DNA from: Nocardioides caeni
Lineage (GTDB): Bacteria > Actinomycetota > Actinomycetes > Propionibacteriales > Nocardioidaceae
Length of the DNA: 64,000 nt
NCBI RefSeq assembly: GCF_004912195.1
Contig: NZ_STGW01000007.1
Span: forward strand, 137,634-201,633
Direction: 5' to 3'
The position numbers and the translations under genes are program-made. Within the stretch, counting starts at the first letter, position 1; each line of letters opens with the position of its first letter. The notes under the pieces were generated by a model that had not been told where the DNA came from, searched no databases, and saw nothing but the letters and a program-made list of their open reading frames with translations. Positions 1 through 8,148 of the stretch are shown piece after piece.

Positions 1-15
1 AGGTCCGTCGCATGA
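1..15 (+). CDS. C-terminal end of an upstream gene, probably the partner sugar ABC permease (partial)
   Basis: The first 15 bases read in frame as Arg-Ser-Val-Ala-stop, and the stop overlaps the next start codon as ATGA. This overlap is typical of paired permease genes of carbohydrate ABC importers, so the fragment is inferred to be the end of a MalF-type permease. Only four codons are visible, so the identity rests on context alone. Confidence 0.45.
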   Translation, partial: RSVA

Positions 16-878
16 GTGCTCCCGTCCTGAGCGGCCGCACCCGCAGCCGTCGTACGTCGGACCGACCGGGCTTCCTCGTCTACGGGCTCCTCGTGGCGTT
101 CGTCGTCGGCTCGGCGCTCCCGCTCTACTGGTCCTTCGTCATCGGCTCCCACACCAAGGAGACCGCCGACGACTTCCCGCCACCGATCCTGCCGGGCGGG
201 CACTTCCTCGACAACGCCCGACGGGTGCTCGACACCGTGGAGTTCTGGCAGGCGCTGGCCAACAGCCTGATCGTGTCGACGGTCTGCGCGACCTCGGTCG
301 TCGTCTTCTCCACGCTGGCGGGCTATTCGTTCGCCAAGCTCCGCTTCCGCGGTCGCAACGCCGGCATGGCGTTCGTGGTGATGACGATGGCGGTGCCGAC
401 GCAGCTGGCGATCGTGCCGCTCTTCATCGTGATGCGCGACCTCGGGCTGCTCGACACGCTCGCCGCCGTCGCCCTGCCGACGATGGTGACCGCCTTCGGG
501 GTCTTCTTCATGCGGCAGTACCTCAGCGACGCCGTCCCCGACGAGCTGATCGAGGCCGCCCGGATGGACGGCTGCACGATGATCCGGACCTTCTGGACGG
601 TCGCCGTCCCGGCCGGGCGTCCGGCGATGGCGATCCTGTTCCTCTTCACCTTCATGCAGGTCTGGACCGACTACATGTGGCCGCTGGTCGCGCTGCAGAA
701 GACAGAGACCCTGCAGATCGCGCTCGACCGCCTGGCCCTCACCGGCCAGGGCCAGACCACCGACTACGCCCTCGTCCTCGCCGGCACCGGGATGGCCACC
801 ATTCCGCTGCTCGCACTCTTCGTCCTCGCCGGTCGACAGCTGGTCGCCGGCATCATGCAAGGAGCAGTGAAGGGATGA
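12..878 (+). CDS. Carbohydrate ABC transporter permease, MalG family
   Basis: Inner-membrane permease subunit of a sugar importer (binding-protein-dependent transport family 1). The 288-residue protein has a positively charged N-terminus, about six hydrophobic segments starting near residue 20, and the cytoplasmic EAA loop (EAARMDG followed by a conserved Gly and a VAVPAGRP segment) near residues 178-200 that docks onto the ATPase. Length is normal for MalG proteins. It overlaps the preceding gene (ATGA) and its own stop overlaps the start of the GH1 gene (ATGA at 875), so transport and glycoside hydrolysis are translationally coupled. The substrate is inferred to be a beta-glucoside or cello-oligosaccharide from that neighbour; it cannot be read from the permease. 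Confidence 0.93.
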   Translation: MSAPVLSGRTRSRRTSDRPGFLVYGLLVAFVVGSALPLYWSFVIGSHTKETADDFPPPILPGGHFLDNARRVLDTVEFWQALANSLIVSTVCATSVVVFSTLAGYSFAKLRFRGRNAGMAFVVMTMAVPTQLAIVPLFIVMRDLGLLDTLAAVALPTMVTAFGVFFMRQYLSDAVPDELIEAARMDGCTMIRTFWTVAVPAGRPAMAILFLFTFMQVWTDYMWPLVALQKTETLQIALDRLALTGQGQTTDYALVLAGTGMATIPLLALFVLAGRQLVAGIMQGAVKG

Positions 879-2329
879 CCTCCCGCAACTTCCCCCCCGG
901 ATTCCTCCTCGGCGCCGCCACCGCGGCCTTCCAGATCGAGGGTGCCGTCGACGACGACGGCCGGACCCCGTCGATCTGGGACACCTTCGCCCGCGTCCCG
1001 GGCGCGGTCCTGGGCGGCGACACCGGTGATGTCGCGTGCGACCACTACCACCGGATGCCGGCCGACGTCGCGCTGATGAAGGAGCTGGGCCTGTCGTCCT
1101 ACCGCTTCTCCATCGCGTGGCCGCGGGTGCGCCCCGACGGCGGCGCGCCGAACCAGAAGGGCATCGACTTCTACTCCCGGCTCGTCGACGAGCTCCTCGA
1201 GGCCGACATCCTCCCCTGGGTGACCCTGCACCACTGGGACCTCCCGCAGGCGTTGGAGGACGAGGGCGGCTGGCTGGTCCGCGACACCGCCGAGCGGTTC
1301 CGCGACTTCGCGCTGACGACGTACGACGCCCTCGGCGACCGCGTGCGGCACTGGACCACGCTCAACGAGCCGTGGTGCTCGGCCTTCCTCGGCTACACCG
1401 GCGGGCAGCACGCGCCGGGACGGCAGGAGGGCGTGGCGGGGGTCATCGCCGCCCACCACCTGATGCTCGCGCACGGCCTGACGATCGACGAGCTGCGGCA
1501 TCAGGGCCGGGCCGACGACGTCCTCGGCATCACCCTGAACCTGACGGTGCCCGAGCCGTTCGACCCCGACGAGCTCGCCGACGTCGACGCGGCGGAGCGG
1601 GTCGACGTGTTCTGGAACCGCATCTTCCTCGACCCGATCCTGCTCGGCCGGCACGCCCGCGGACTGGAGGAGCGGACCGCGGGGATGACGTGGCGCGGCC
1701 AGACGTGGCAGGAGTTCGTGCGCGACGGCGACCTCGCCCTGATCGGCGCTCCGCTCGACGTGCTGGGCGTGAACTACTACCACGGCGACGCCGCCTCGGG
1801 TCGCCCCCATCCTGAGCCCGAGCTCCTCGGCTCCCGGATCGTGCACCCGCCGCGGCCCGTCGTCTCGCCCTTCCCGGGCGGTGCCGACATCACCTTCCCG
1901 CGCCGCGGTCTGCCGGTCACGGGGCTGGACTGGGAGGTGCAGCCCGAGGGGCTGACCCGCCTGCTCGTGCGGCTGCGCGACGAGTACGACGCGCCGCCGA
2001 TCCACGTCACCGAGAACGGCGCCGCCTACCCTGACACCGTCGACGCCGACGGGCGCGTCCACGACATCGAGCGACGGGCCTTCCTCGCGGACCACCTGGG
2101 CGCCATCCTGGACGCGATCGACGCCGGCGTCGACGTGCGTGGCTACTTCGCGTGGTCGCTGCTCGACAACTTCGAGTGGGCCTACGGCTACGAGCAGCGC
2201 TTCGGGATCGTCCACGTCGACTACGAGACCCAGGAGCGGATCGTCAAGGACAGTGGCCGGTGGTATGCCGACGTGGCTCGCGCCGGTCGGCTGCTGGACG
2301 TGCCGGTGGACGCGGGGGCGGTGGGTTAA
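875..2329 (+). CDS. GH1 family beta-glucosidase
   Basis: Cytoplasmic retaining beta-glucosidase expected to hydrolyse beta-glucosides brought in by the adjacent importer. The 484-residue protein starts with the GH1 signature (FLLGAATAAFQIEG, residues about 7-20). The acid/base Glu is in TLNEP near residue 165 and the nucleophile Glu is in VTENG near residue 380. The C-terminal block around WSLLDNFEW is the aglycone-site motif of the family. The ATG at 875 is chosen because it overlaps the permease stop and places the family N-terminus at the protein start, with a purine-rich AAGGAGCAG upstream. It is followed at one base by the LacI-type regulator. Substrate specificity within GH1 is not determined. 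Confidence 0.95.
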   Translation: MTSRNFPPGFLLGAATAAFQIEGAVDDDGRTPSIWDTFARVPGAVLGGDTGDVACDHYHRMPADVALMKELGLSSYRFSIAWPRVRPDGGAPNQKGIDFYSRLVDELLEADILPWVTLHHWDLPQALEDEGGWLVRDTAERFRDFALTTYDALGDRVRHWTTLNEPWCSAFLGYTGGQHAPGRQEGVAGVIAAHHLMLAHGLTIDELRHQGRADDVLGITLNLTVPEPFDPDELADVDAAERVDVFWNRIFLDPILLGRHARGLEERTAGMTWRGQTWQEFVRDGDLALIGAPLDVLGVNYYHGDAASGRPHPEPELLGSRIVHPPRPVVSPFPGGADITFPRRGLPVTGLDWEVQPEGLTRLLVRLRDEYDAPPIHVTENGAAYPDTVDADGRVHDIERRAFLADHLGAILDAIDAGVDVRGYFAWSLLDNFEWAYGYEQRFGIVHVDYETQERIVKDSGRWYADVARAGRLLDVPVDAGAVG

Positions 2330-2330
2330 C

Positions 2331-3374
2331 GTGCCGCGGGTGACCCACCAGCCGCCCGACCAGGGACCGGGCCAGGCGCCCACCCTCGACGAGGTGGCCC
2401 GGCTCGCCGGCGTCTCGCGCGCGACGGCATCGCGGGCGATCAACGGCGGCAACCGGGTCTCCCAGAGCGCCCAGACGGCCGTCGCGGAGGCGGTGCGCAC
2501 CCTCGGCTACAGCCCCAACCCGGCGGCGCGGAGTCTCGTCACCCGGCGCACCGACTCGGTTGCCCTGGTCGTCCCCGAGCCCGACGAGCGCGTCTTCTCC
2601 GACCCGTTCTTCGTGCACACCCTGCGCGCGGTCAACCGGGTGCTGGCGGCGCGCGACCTGCAGCTCGTGCTGCTGCTCGCGCGCCCCGAGGACGAGAGCC
2701 GGATGCTGCGCTACCTGGGTGAGCGCCACATCGACGGCGCCATCGTCGTCTCCCACCACCAGAACGACCGGCTCGCCGAGCACCTCGCGGCGCTGGGCCT
2801 GCCGTGCGCGTTCGTCGGGCGCCCGTGGACCGGGGAGGACCGCGTGGCCTACGTCGACACCGACAACGAGGCAGGGAGCCGGGCGGCCACCGAGCTGCTG
2901 ATCAGCCGGGGCCGCCGGGTCATCGGCCACGTCGCCGGTCCGGACGACATGACGGCCGCCGCCGACCGGCGGGCCGGTTGGCGCTCGGCCGTGACCACCG
3001 CAGGTCTGCGCGACGACCTCGTCGCCTGCGGCGACTTCACCGAGATCGGCGGCGAGGAGGCGACCCGCGCGCTGCTCGCGCAGTGCGAGGAGATCGACGG
3101 TCTCGTCGTCGCCTCGGACCTGATGGCCGTGGGCGTGGTGCGGGTCCTCGAGGCCGCGGGACGCCGGGTCCCCGACGACGTGGCCGTGGTGGGCTATGAC
3201 GACCTCGGCGTCGCCGAGCGCATCACTCCCCCGCTCACCACCATCCGCCAGCCCATCGGCGACATGGCGGAGCAGGCCGCCCGGATGCTGCTCGACCAGA
3301 TCGATGAGCGCCGGGCGCCGCGCGCCGTGCGCGTCGTCTTCCCGCCGACCGTCGTCGAGCGCGCCAGCACCTGA
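2331..3374 (+). CDS. LacI family transcriptional regulator
   Basis: A 347-residue LacI/GalR repressor. The N-terminal helix-turn-helix (TLDEVARLAGVSRATASRAI, residues about 16-35) and hinge are followed by a periplasmic-binding-protein-like sensor domain with the usual DGLVVASDLMAVG and VVGYDD segments near the C-terminal third. The GTG at 2331 starts one base after the GH1 stop; longer forms would run back into the GH1 gene. As the last gene of the sugar import and hydrolysis operon it probably represses that operon and responds to the imported sugar. No operator could be assigned here because the operon promoter lies outside the window. Confidence 0.93.
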   Translation: MPRVTHQPPDQGPGQAPTLDEVARLAGVSRATASRAINGGNRVSQSAQTAVAEAVRTLGYSPNPAARSLVTRRTDSVALVVPEPDERVFSDPFFVHTLRAVNRVLAARDLQLVLLLARPEDESRMLRYLGERHIDGAIVVSHHQNDRLAEHLAALGLPCAFVGRPWTGEDRVAYVDTDNEAGSRAATELLISRGRRVIGHVAGPDDMTAAADRRAGWRSAVTTAGLRDDLVACGDFTEIGGEEATRALLAQCEEIDGLVVASDLMAVGVVRVLEAAGRRVPDDVAVVGYDDLGVAERITPPLTTIRQPIGDMAEQAARMLLDQIDERRAPRAVRVVFPPTVVERAST

Positions 3375-3449
3375 GCCTGCAGCTGGCCAGCACGTGGGTC
3401 TGGTCTGGGGATCGGCTGAGCGAACTCGGCGAAAAGCCACGGCTCAGCG

Positions 3450-4478
3450 GTGCGGGTCCGCTTGGATGGGCAGGTGCTGCTGGATCTGCAACTCGACGGC
3501 CGTCCCGACCGGGCGCTGAGCCGCGCCCGCGAGCTGACCGAGGCCGGTGCGGCCGGCCTGTTCACCTTCGAGGGACCGCACGACGTCTTCCTGCCCCTGG
3601 CCGCGGTGGCCGGGCAGGTGCCGACGGACCTGATGACCAACGTCGCCATCGCGATGCCCCGCTCCCCGATGCACCTGGCGCACGCCGCCTGGGACCTGCA
3701 GCTGATGTCGGGCGGACGGTTCCGCCTGGGCCTCGGCTCGCAGATCCAGCCCCACATCGAGAAGAGGTACGGCGCCACCTGGTCGCCGCCCGCGGCGCGG
3801 ATGCGGGAAATCGTGGCCGCCATCAAGGCGATCCTGCACGCCTGGGAGACCGGCGAGCGGCTGGACTTCCGGGGCGAGCACACCCGACACACGCTGATGC
3901 CGCCGACCTTCGTGCCCGGTCCGAACCCGTTCGGTCCGCCGCCGATCCTCCTCGGCGCCCTCGGTCCGCTGATGACCCGCACCGCGGCCGAGGTCGCCGA
4001 CGGCCTGCTCGTCATGCCCTTCCACTCGCTCCGGCACCTCGAGGAGCGCACACTCCCGGCGGTCCGCGAGGGCCTCGAGCGGAGCGGTCGCCGGATGGAT
4101 GACTTCGCGATCCTGCCCCAGGCGATCGTCGCGATGGGCCGCACCGAGCAGGAGGTGCAGGCGGCGCGCACCGGCGTGCGGGGGCTGCTCGCGTTCTACG
4201 GGTCGACTCCGGCGTACCGCCCGGTGCTGGAGGTCGAGGGCTGGGCCGACCTGCAGCCCGAGCTCAACCGGCTCTCCAAGACCGGCGACCTCGCCGCGAT
4301 GTTCGGCCTGGTCAGCGACGAGATGCTGGAGACGATCGCCGTCGCCGGCACTCCCGAGGAGTGCGCGGCCGAGATCCGCCATCGCTTCGGCGCGGTGGCC
4401 GAGCGGGTCTGCTGCTACTTTCCGGGTTACGAGCCGCCGGTCGAGCAGATCGCCGCGCTCGCGTCCGCCCTGAAGTAG
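3450..4478 (+). CDS. LLM class F420-dependent oxidoreductase (TIGR03617-like)
   Basis: A 342-residue TIM-barrel protein of the bacterial luciferase-like family. LTEAGAAGLFTFEGPHD near the N-terminus, LMTNVAIAMPRSPMHLAHAAWDLQLMSGGRFRLGLG around residues 62-98 and the C-terminal VAGTPEECAAEI segment are typical of actinobacterial F420-using members with the TIGR03617 pattern. It probably uses F420 as hydride carrier; the substrate is unknown. The start is a GTG at 3450 with no strong Shine-Dalgarno site. It stands alone between the sugar operon and the convergent dtxR gene. FMN instead of F420 cannot be excluded from sequence alone. Confidence 0.85.
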   Translation: MRVRLDGQVLLDLQLDGRPDRALSRARELTEAGAAGLFTFEGPHDVFLPLAAVAGQVPTDLMTNVAIAMPRSPMHLAHAAWDLQLMSGGRFRLGLGSQIQPHIEKRYGATWSPPAARMREIVAAIKAILHAWETGERLDFRGEHTRHTLMPPTFVPGPNPFGPPPILLGALGPLMTRTAAEVADGLLVMPFHSLRHLEERTLPAVREGLERSGRRMDDFAILPQAIVAMGRTEQEVQAARTGVRGLLAFYGSTPAYRPVLEVEGWADLQPELNRLSKTGDLAAMFGLVSDEMLETIAVAGTPEECAAEIRHRFGAVAERVCCYFPGYEPPVEQIAALASALK

Positions 4479-4479
4479 G

Positions 4480-4491
4480 TGACGGCCGTCA
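4480..4491. repeat. 12-bp perfect palindrome TGACGGCCGTCA, copy 1
   Basis: TGACGGCCGTCA begins one base after the stop of the oxidoreductase gene. The identical 12-mer recurs as the core of the larger palindrome at 4591-4616, so the two copies bracket the short gap between the convergent genes. Confidence 0.7.
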
Positions 4492-4590
4492 GGGGTGTCC
4501 GGGTGGTGCGCTGGCAAGGCGGAGGAGGGAGGCGGCCTTCAAGCGGAGCGGGCCGTCGACCGACGACAACGCGGCCAGGGCGCCGCCCGG

Positions 4591-4616
4591 GCGCCTCTGA
4601 CGGCCGTCAGAGGCGC
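4591..4616. terminator. 26-bp perfect palindrome across the dtxR stop codon
   Basis: The arms are GCGCCTCTGACGG and its exact complement, giving a 13-bp dyad with no mismatch. It contains the last codons and stop of dtxR and the second copy of TGACGGCCGTCA. It could form a cruciform or hairpin and end both convergent transcripts, but there is no T-tract and the loop would have to open, so a protein-binding role is also possible. Confidence 0.55.
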
Positions 4617-5293
4617 TTGACGAAGATATGGTCGGCGGCCTCGGAGAAGATCTCCGCGGTCTCGCCGCCGGCGCCGACGAGCACGCCGTCGGGGGTGGCC
4701 TCGATGGTGATGGTCTTGTCGGGCAGGGCGCCGACGCGACGCATGGCGCTCATCAGCGCCTCGTCCTTCTGCATCTCCTCGGAGATGCGCCGGACCAGCA
4801 CGCGGGTGCTCTCGGTGCTCGCGGCCTTCGACAGAGGCTCGACGTCGGTCATGAAGCTCTCGCCGAGCTTCTCCTCGCCGAGCTCACCGAGGCCCGGGAT
4901 GGGGTTGCCGTAGGGCGACTCCGTGGGATGGTCGAGGAGCTCGATGAGCCGCTTCTCGACGGTCTCGGAGATGACGTGCTCCCATCGGCACGCCTCCTCG
5001 TGGACGAGCTCCCAGTCGAGGCCGATGACGTCGGTCAGCAGCCGCTCGGCCAGCCGGTGCTTGCGCATGACCCGGACGGCCAGACGACGGCCCTCCTCGG
5101 TCAGCTCGAGGTGGCGGTCGCCCTCGACGGTGAGCAGCCCGTCGCGCTCCATCCGCGCGACGGTCTGCGAGACGGTGGGGCCGCTCTGGTGCAGCCGCTC
5201 GGCGATCCTGGCGCGCAGCGGGACGATCCCCTCCTCGATCAGTTCGTAGATCGTGCGGAGATACATCTCGGTGGTGTCGATCAGGTCGCTCAC
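4607..5293 (-). CDS. DtxR/IdeR family metal-dependent transcriptional regulator
   Basis: A 228-residue metalloregulator of the iron repressor type. The N-terminal winged helix ([20 protein letters not shown] then [17 protein letters not shown]) is close to IdeR/DtxR. The metal ligands are all present: His and Glu of KHRLAE, the His of WELVHEE, and Cys-x-x-Glu-His in CRWEHV. A C-terminal SH3-like domain follows. The GTG at 5293 gives the canonical N-terminus; an ATG at 5302 would add three residues. It most likely senses Fe2+ (Mn2+ is the alternative within the family) and controls iron uptake and storage. No 19-bp iron box is evident just upstream. It is convergent with the oxidoreductase gene. 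Confidence 0.93.
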   Translation of the reverse strand: MSDLIDTTEMYLRTIYELIEEGIVPLRARIAERLHQSGPTVSQTVARMERDGLLTVEGDRHLELTEEGRRLAVRVMRKHRLAERLLTDVIGLDWELVHEEACRWEHVISETVEKRLIELLDHPTESPYGNPIPGLGELGEEKLGESFMTDVEPLSKAASTESTRVLVRRISEEMQKDEALMSAMRRVGALPDKTITIEATPDGVLVGAGGETAEIFSEAADHIFVKRL

Positions 5294-5385
5294 GGGCCCC
5301 ATTGTTCCCTATGGGGTCACGCCGGGCACATGCCGAGCCGTCTGCCGGACCAACTCCTGCTCGGTCGGGCTGGCAGGCTGGTGCC

Positions 5386-6099
5386 GTGAGCACCTTGCGC
5401 ATCCCCCGCCGGTTCAACGGGCCGCCCTCCTCCGGCAACGGCGGCTGGGTGGCCGGTGCGCTCGCCGCGACGCACCCGGCTGCCACGACGGGTCCGGTCA
5501 CGGTGACGCTGCGGCGGCCACCGCCGCTGGAGACCCCGCTGACGTTGTCGCAGGACGGCGACCGGCTCGAGGCTCGCCACGGGGACCTGCTGGTTGCCGA
5601 GGCCTCCTCCGCCGTGGCGGCGCCCGCACCGGTCGCGGGCGTCGACCCGGCCCGTGCGGAGGAGGCCATGGCGTCGTACCCCGGGCTGGGGACGCACCCC
5701 TTCCCCACCTGCTTCGTGTGCGGTCCGGGACGCGCGCAGGGCGACGGGCTGCGGATCTTCCCGGGCCGGGTCGCCGAGCACGCGGTGGCGGCGGTGTGGA
5801 CGCCCGACGAGGACGCCGCGCGGGACCCGGCGACGACCTGGGCAGCGCTGGACTGCCCCGGCGGATGGGCCTCCGACATCGAGGACCGCCCCGCGGTGCT
5901 CGGCCGAATGACGGCCGTGGTGCACCGCCAGCCCGAGGCCGGCGTACCGCACGTCGTCGTCGGCGAGCTGCGCCGCGTGGACGGACGCAAGTCGTTCACG
6001 GCCGCGACCCTCCATGCCGTGGCCGACGGGCGGTGCGACGAAGTGGTCGCGACCGCCGAGCACGTCTGGATCGCCATCGACCCCGAGGAGTTCCGATGA
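5386..6099 (+). CDS. Conserved hypothetical protein, hotdog/thioesterase-like
   Basis: A 237-residue protein with the actinobacterial signature RRFNGPPSSGNGGWVAG at the N-terminus and a central FPTCFVCGPGR...GDGLRIFPG block. These features suggest a double hotdog fold of the acyl-CoA thioesterase type, but I recognise no catalytic motif, so this is inference. The GTG at 5386 is chosen because it places the conserved RRFNGPP near the start. Its stop overlaps the start of the GH13 gene (ATGA at 6096), so the two are co-translated, although a functional link to sugar metabolism is not obvious. It is divergent from dtxR across 92 bp. Confidence 0.6.
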   Translation: MSTLRIPRRFNGPPSSGNGGWVAGALAATHPAATTGPVTVTLRRPPPLETPLTLSQDGDRLEARHGDLLVAEASSAVAAPAPVAGVDPARAEEAMASYPGLGTHPFPTCFVCGPGRAQGDGLRIFPGRVAEHAVAAVWTPDEDAARDPATTWAALDCPGGWASDIEDRPAVLGRMTAVVHRQPEAGVPHVVVGELRRVDGRKSFTAATLHAVADGRCDEVVATAEHVWIAIDPEEFR

Positions 6100-7685
6100 C
6101 CAGAACGACCCCGCACCCGTGGTGGTACGACGCCGTCGTCTACCAGGTCTATCTCCGCAGCTTCGCCGACTCCGACGGTGACGGAGTCGGCGACCTGCCC
6201 GGCATCACCGCCCACCTCCCCCAGCTGCGCGACCTCGGGGTGGACGCCCTGTGGATCACGCCGTTCTATGCCTCGCCGCAGAAGGACCACGGCTACGACG
6301 TCGCCGACTACCGTGACGTCGACCCGCTGTTCGGTCAGCTGTCCGACGTCGACACGCTGCTGACGACGGCTCACGACCTCGATCTGCGGGTGATCGTCGA
6401 CCTGGTGCCCAACCACACCTCCGACCAGCACGAGTGGTTCCGGGCGGCGCTCGCGGCCACGCCCGGATCGCCGGAGCGGGCCCGCTACCTCTTCCGCGAC
6501 GGCCGGGGTCCCGGCGGCGACGAGCCGCCCAACAACTGGATGTCGATCTTCGGCGGGCCCGCCTGGACGCGTGTGACGGAGGCCGACGGCGAGCCCGGTC
6601 AGTGGTTCCTGCATCTCTTCGACAGCACGCAGCCCGACCTCGACTGGCGCAACCCCGAGGTGGGCGACATGTTCGAGGACGTGCTGCGCTTCTGGCTCGA
6701 CCGCGGCGTCGACGGCTTCCGCGTCGACGTCGCCCACGGGCTCTACAAGGAGGCCTCGCTGCGCGACCAGGTCCGGCCCTCGAAGGCGGAGGCCAAGGCC
6801 GCCGAGTCGATGGTCGAGCGGACGGTGCGCGACGAGCCGATGTGGGAGCAGCCGGAGGTCCACGAGGTCTATCGCCGCTGGCGCCGGGTGCTCGAGTCCT
6901 ACGACGGCGAGCGGATGGCTGTCGCCGAGGCCTGGACGCAGACCGCGGAGTCGATGGCGGAGTTCATCCGGCCCGACGAGCTGCACCAGGCGTTCAACTT
7001 CGGCTTCCTGGGCACCCCGTGGTCGGCCGAGGAGTTCGCGGAGGTCATCGAGCACTCGATCGAGGCCGTCTCCGCCGCCGCGGCCGCACCCACCTGGGTG
7101 CTGTCCAACCACGACGTCGAGCGCCATCCCACGCGCTACGGCGGCGGGGAGAGCGGTCTGGCGCGGGCCCGCGCGGCCACGCTCGTGATGCTGGCCCTGC
7201 CCGGATCGGCCTACCTCTACCAGGGCGAGGAGCTCGGGCTGGAGCAGGTCGACGTGCCGCCGGAGGCACGGCAGGACCCGTCCTGGTTCCGCACCGGCCA
7301 GCCGGGCCGTGACGGCTGCCGGGTCCCGCTCCCCTGGTCGGGCGACGCCCCGCCCTACGGCTTCGGCGGCAGCACCCAGCCGTGGATCCCGCAGCCCGAC
7401 GACTGGGCGGACCTGACCGTCGCAGCCCAGTCGGCCGACCCCGCCTCGACCCTGGCGTTCTATCGCAGCGCGCTCGCGGCGCGGCGGCGATTCCTCGTCG
7501 GTGCCGACGAGGCCACCTCCGTCGAGGCGGACGATGGCCTGCTCGTCGTACGACGGGCAGGGGTCACGATCGTCCTCAACGCGTCGACGGCGCCGGCGCC
7601 CCTGCCGGACGGTGAGGTGCTGGTCAGCAGCGGTCCCCTGGCGGGCGGGCAGTTGCCGCCGGACACGGCGGCCTGGGTGCGGTGA
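6096..7685 (+). CDS. GH13 family alpha-glucosidase
   Basis: A 529-residue intracellular alpha-amylase-superfamily enzyme, expected to release glucose from alpha-1,4- or alpha-1,6-linked short oligosaccharides. The four conserved regions are intact: DLVPNHTS (region I, about residue 100), GFRVDVAH with nucleophile Asp211, AEAW with acid/base Glu278, and LSNHDVERH with the transition-state Asp340. There is no signal peptide. The early WWYDAVVYQVYLRSF motif and length match actinobacterial alpha-glucosidases (AglA-like) better than trehalose synthase, which usually carries a longer C-terminus. It overlaps the preceding gene by four bases and is convergent with marR. Confidence 0.92.
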   Translation: MTRTTPHPWWYDAVVYQVYLRSFADSDGDGVGDLPGITAHLPQLRDLGVDALWITPFYASPQKDHGYDVADYRDVDPLFGQLSDVDTLLTTAHDLDLRVIVDLVPNHTSDQHEWFRAALAATPGSPERARYLFRDGRGPGGDEPPNNWMSIFGGPAWTRVTEADGEPGQWFLHLFDSTQPDLDWRNPEVGDMFEDVLRFWLDRGVDGFRVDVAHGLYKEASLRDQVRPSKAEAKAAESMVERTVRDEPMWEQPEVHEVYRRWRRVLESYDGERMAVAEAWTQTAESMAEFIRPDELHQAFNFGFLGTPWSAEEFAEVIEHSIEAVSAAAAAPTWVLSNHDVERHPTRYGGGESGLARARAATLVMLALPGSAYLYQGEELGLEQVDVPPEARQDPSWFRTGQPGRDGCRVPLPWSGDAPPYGFGGSTQPWIPQPDDWADLTVAAQSADPASTLAFYRSALAARRRFLVGADEATSVEADDGLLVVRRAGVTIVLNASTAPAPLPDGEVLVSSGPLAGGQLPPDTAAWVR

Positions 7686-7689
7686 CGGC

Positions 7690-8148
7690 TCAGGCCTCGA
7701 GGGCCTCGTTGTAGCGACGCAGCGACACGACGACCTGCTCGATCTCGACCGGGTCCCAGTCCTCGAGGCGGGCGGCGAGCATCGCGCTGCGCTCGCTGGC
7801 CACGGCCTCGAGGCGGCGCAGGCCCTCGGCGCTGACGCTGAGCAGCGTGGCGCGGCCGTCGTCGGGGTCGGGGGCCCGGTCGAGCAGGCCGAGGTCGATG
7901 AGGTGCTGGACCTGTCGACTGATCGCGCCCTTGTCGATGTCGAACACGGTCGAGAGCGCCGAGGCCCGCATCGGGCCGTGGTCGCGGACGTGGCCGAGCA
8001 TCAGGTAGGTGCTGGGCAGCAGGTCGGGGTGGACCTGCCGGGCCCGCTCACCGATCACCCGTCGCACGCGGCGGATGAGGACGCCGACCTCCCCCTCGAG
8101 CTCGCGCAGGACGGCTGCGCGCTCGGCCCGGGCCGCGGAGGTGGTCAC
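7690..8148 (-). CDS. MarR family transcriptional regulator
   Basis: A 152-residue winged-helix regulator. The recognition region MRASALSTVFDIDKGAISRQVQHLIDLGLLDR (residues about 60-90) and the wing DPDDGRATLLSVSAEG are typical MarR. It starts with GTG at 8148, overlapping the stop of the MFS gene (GTGA), so pump and regulator are made together. It is probably the repressor of that operon, with derepression by a pump substrate. A dyad-rich segment at 9763-9804, in front of the pump gene, is the candidate operator. Confidence 0.92.
   Translation of the reverse strand: MTTSAARAERAAVLRELEGEVGVLIRRVRRVIGERARQVHPDLLPSTYLMLGHVRDHGPMRASALSTVFDIDKGAISRQVQHLIDLGLLDRAPDPDDGRATLLSVSAEGLRRLEAVASERSAMLAARLEDWDPVEIEQVVVSLRRYNEALEA

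Noticed and set aside
2331..3374. A LacI operator near the GH1 or regulator gene
   Set aside because: I found no convincing symmetrical site in the window; the operon promoter lies upstream of base 1.
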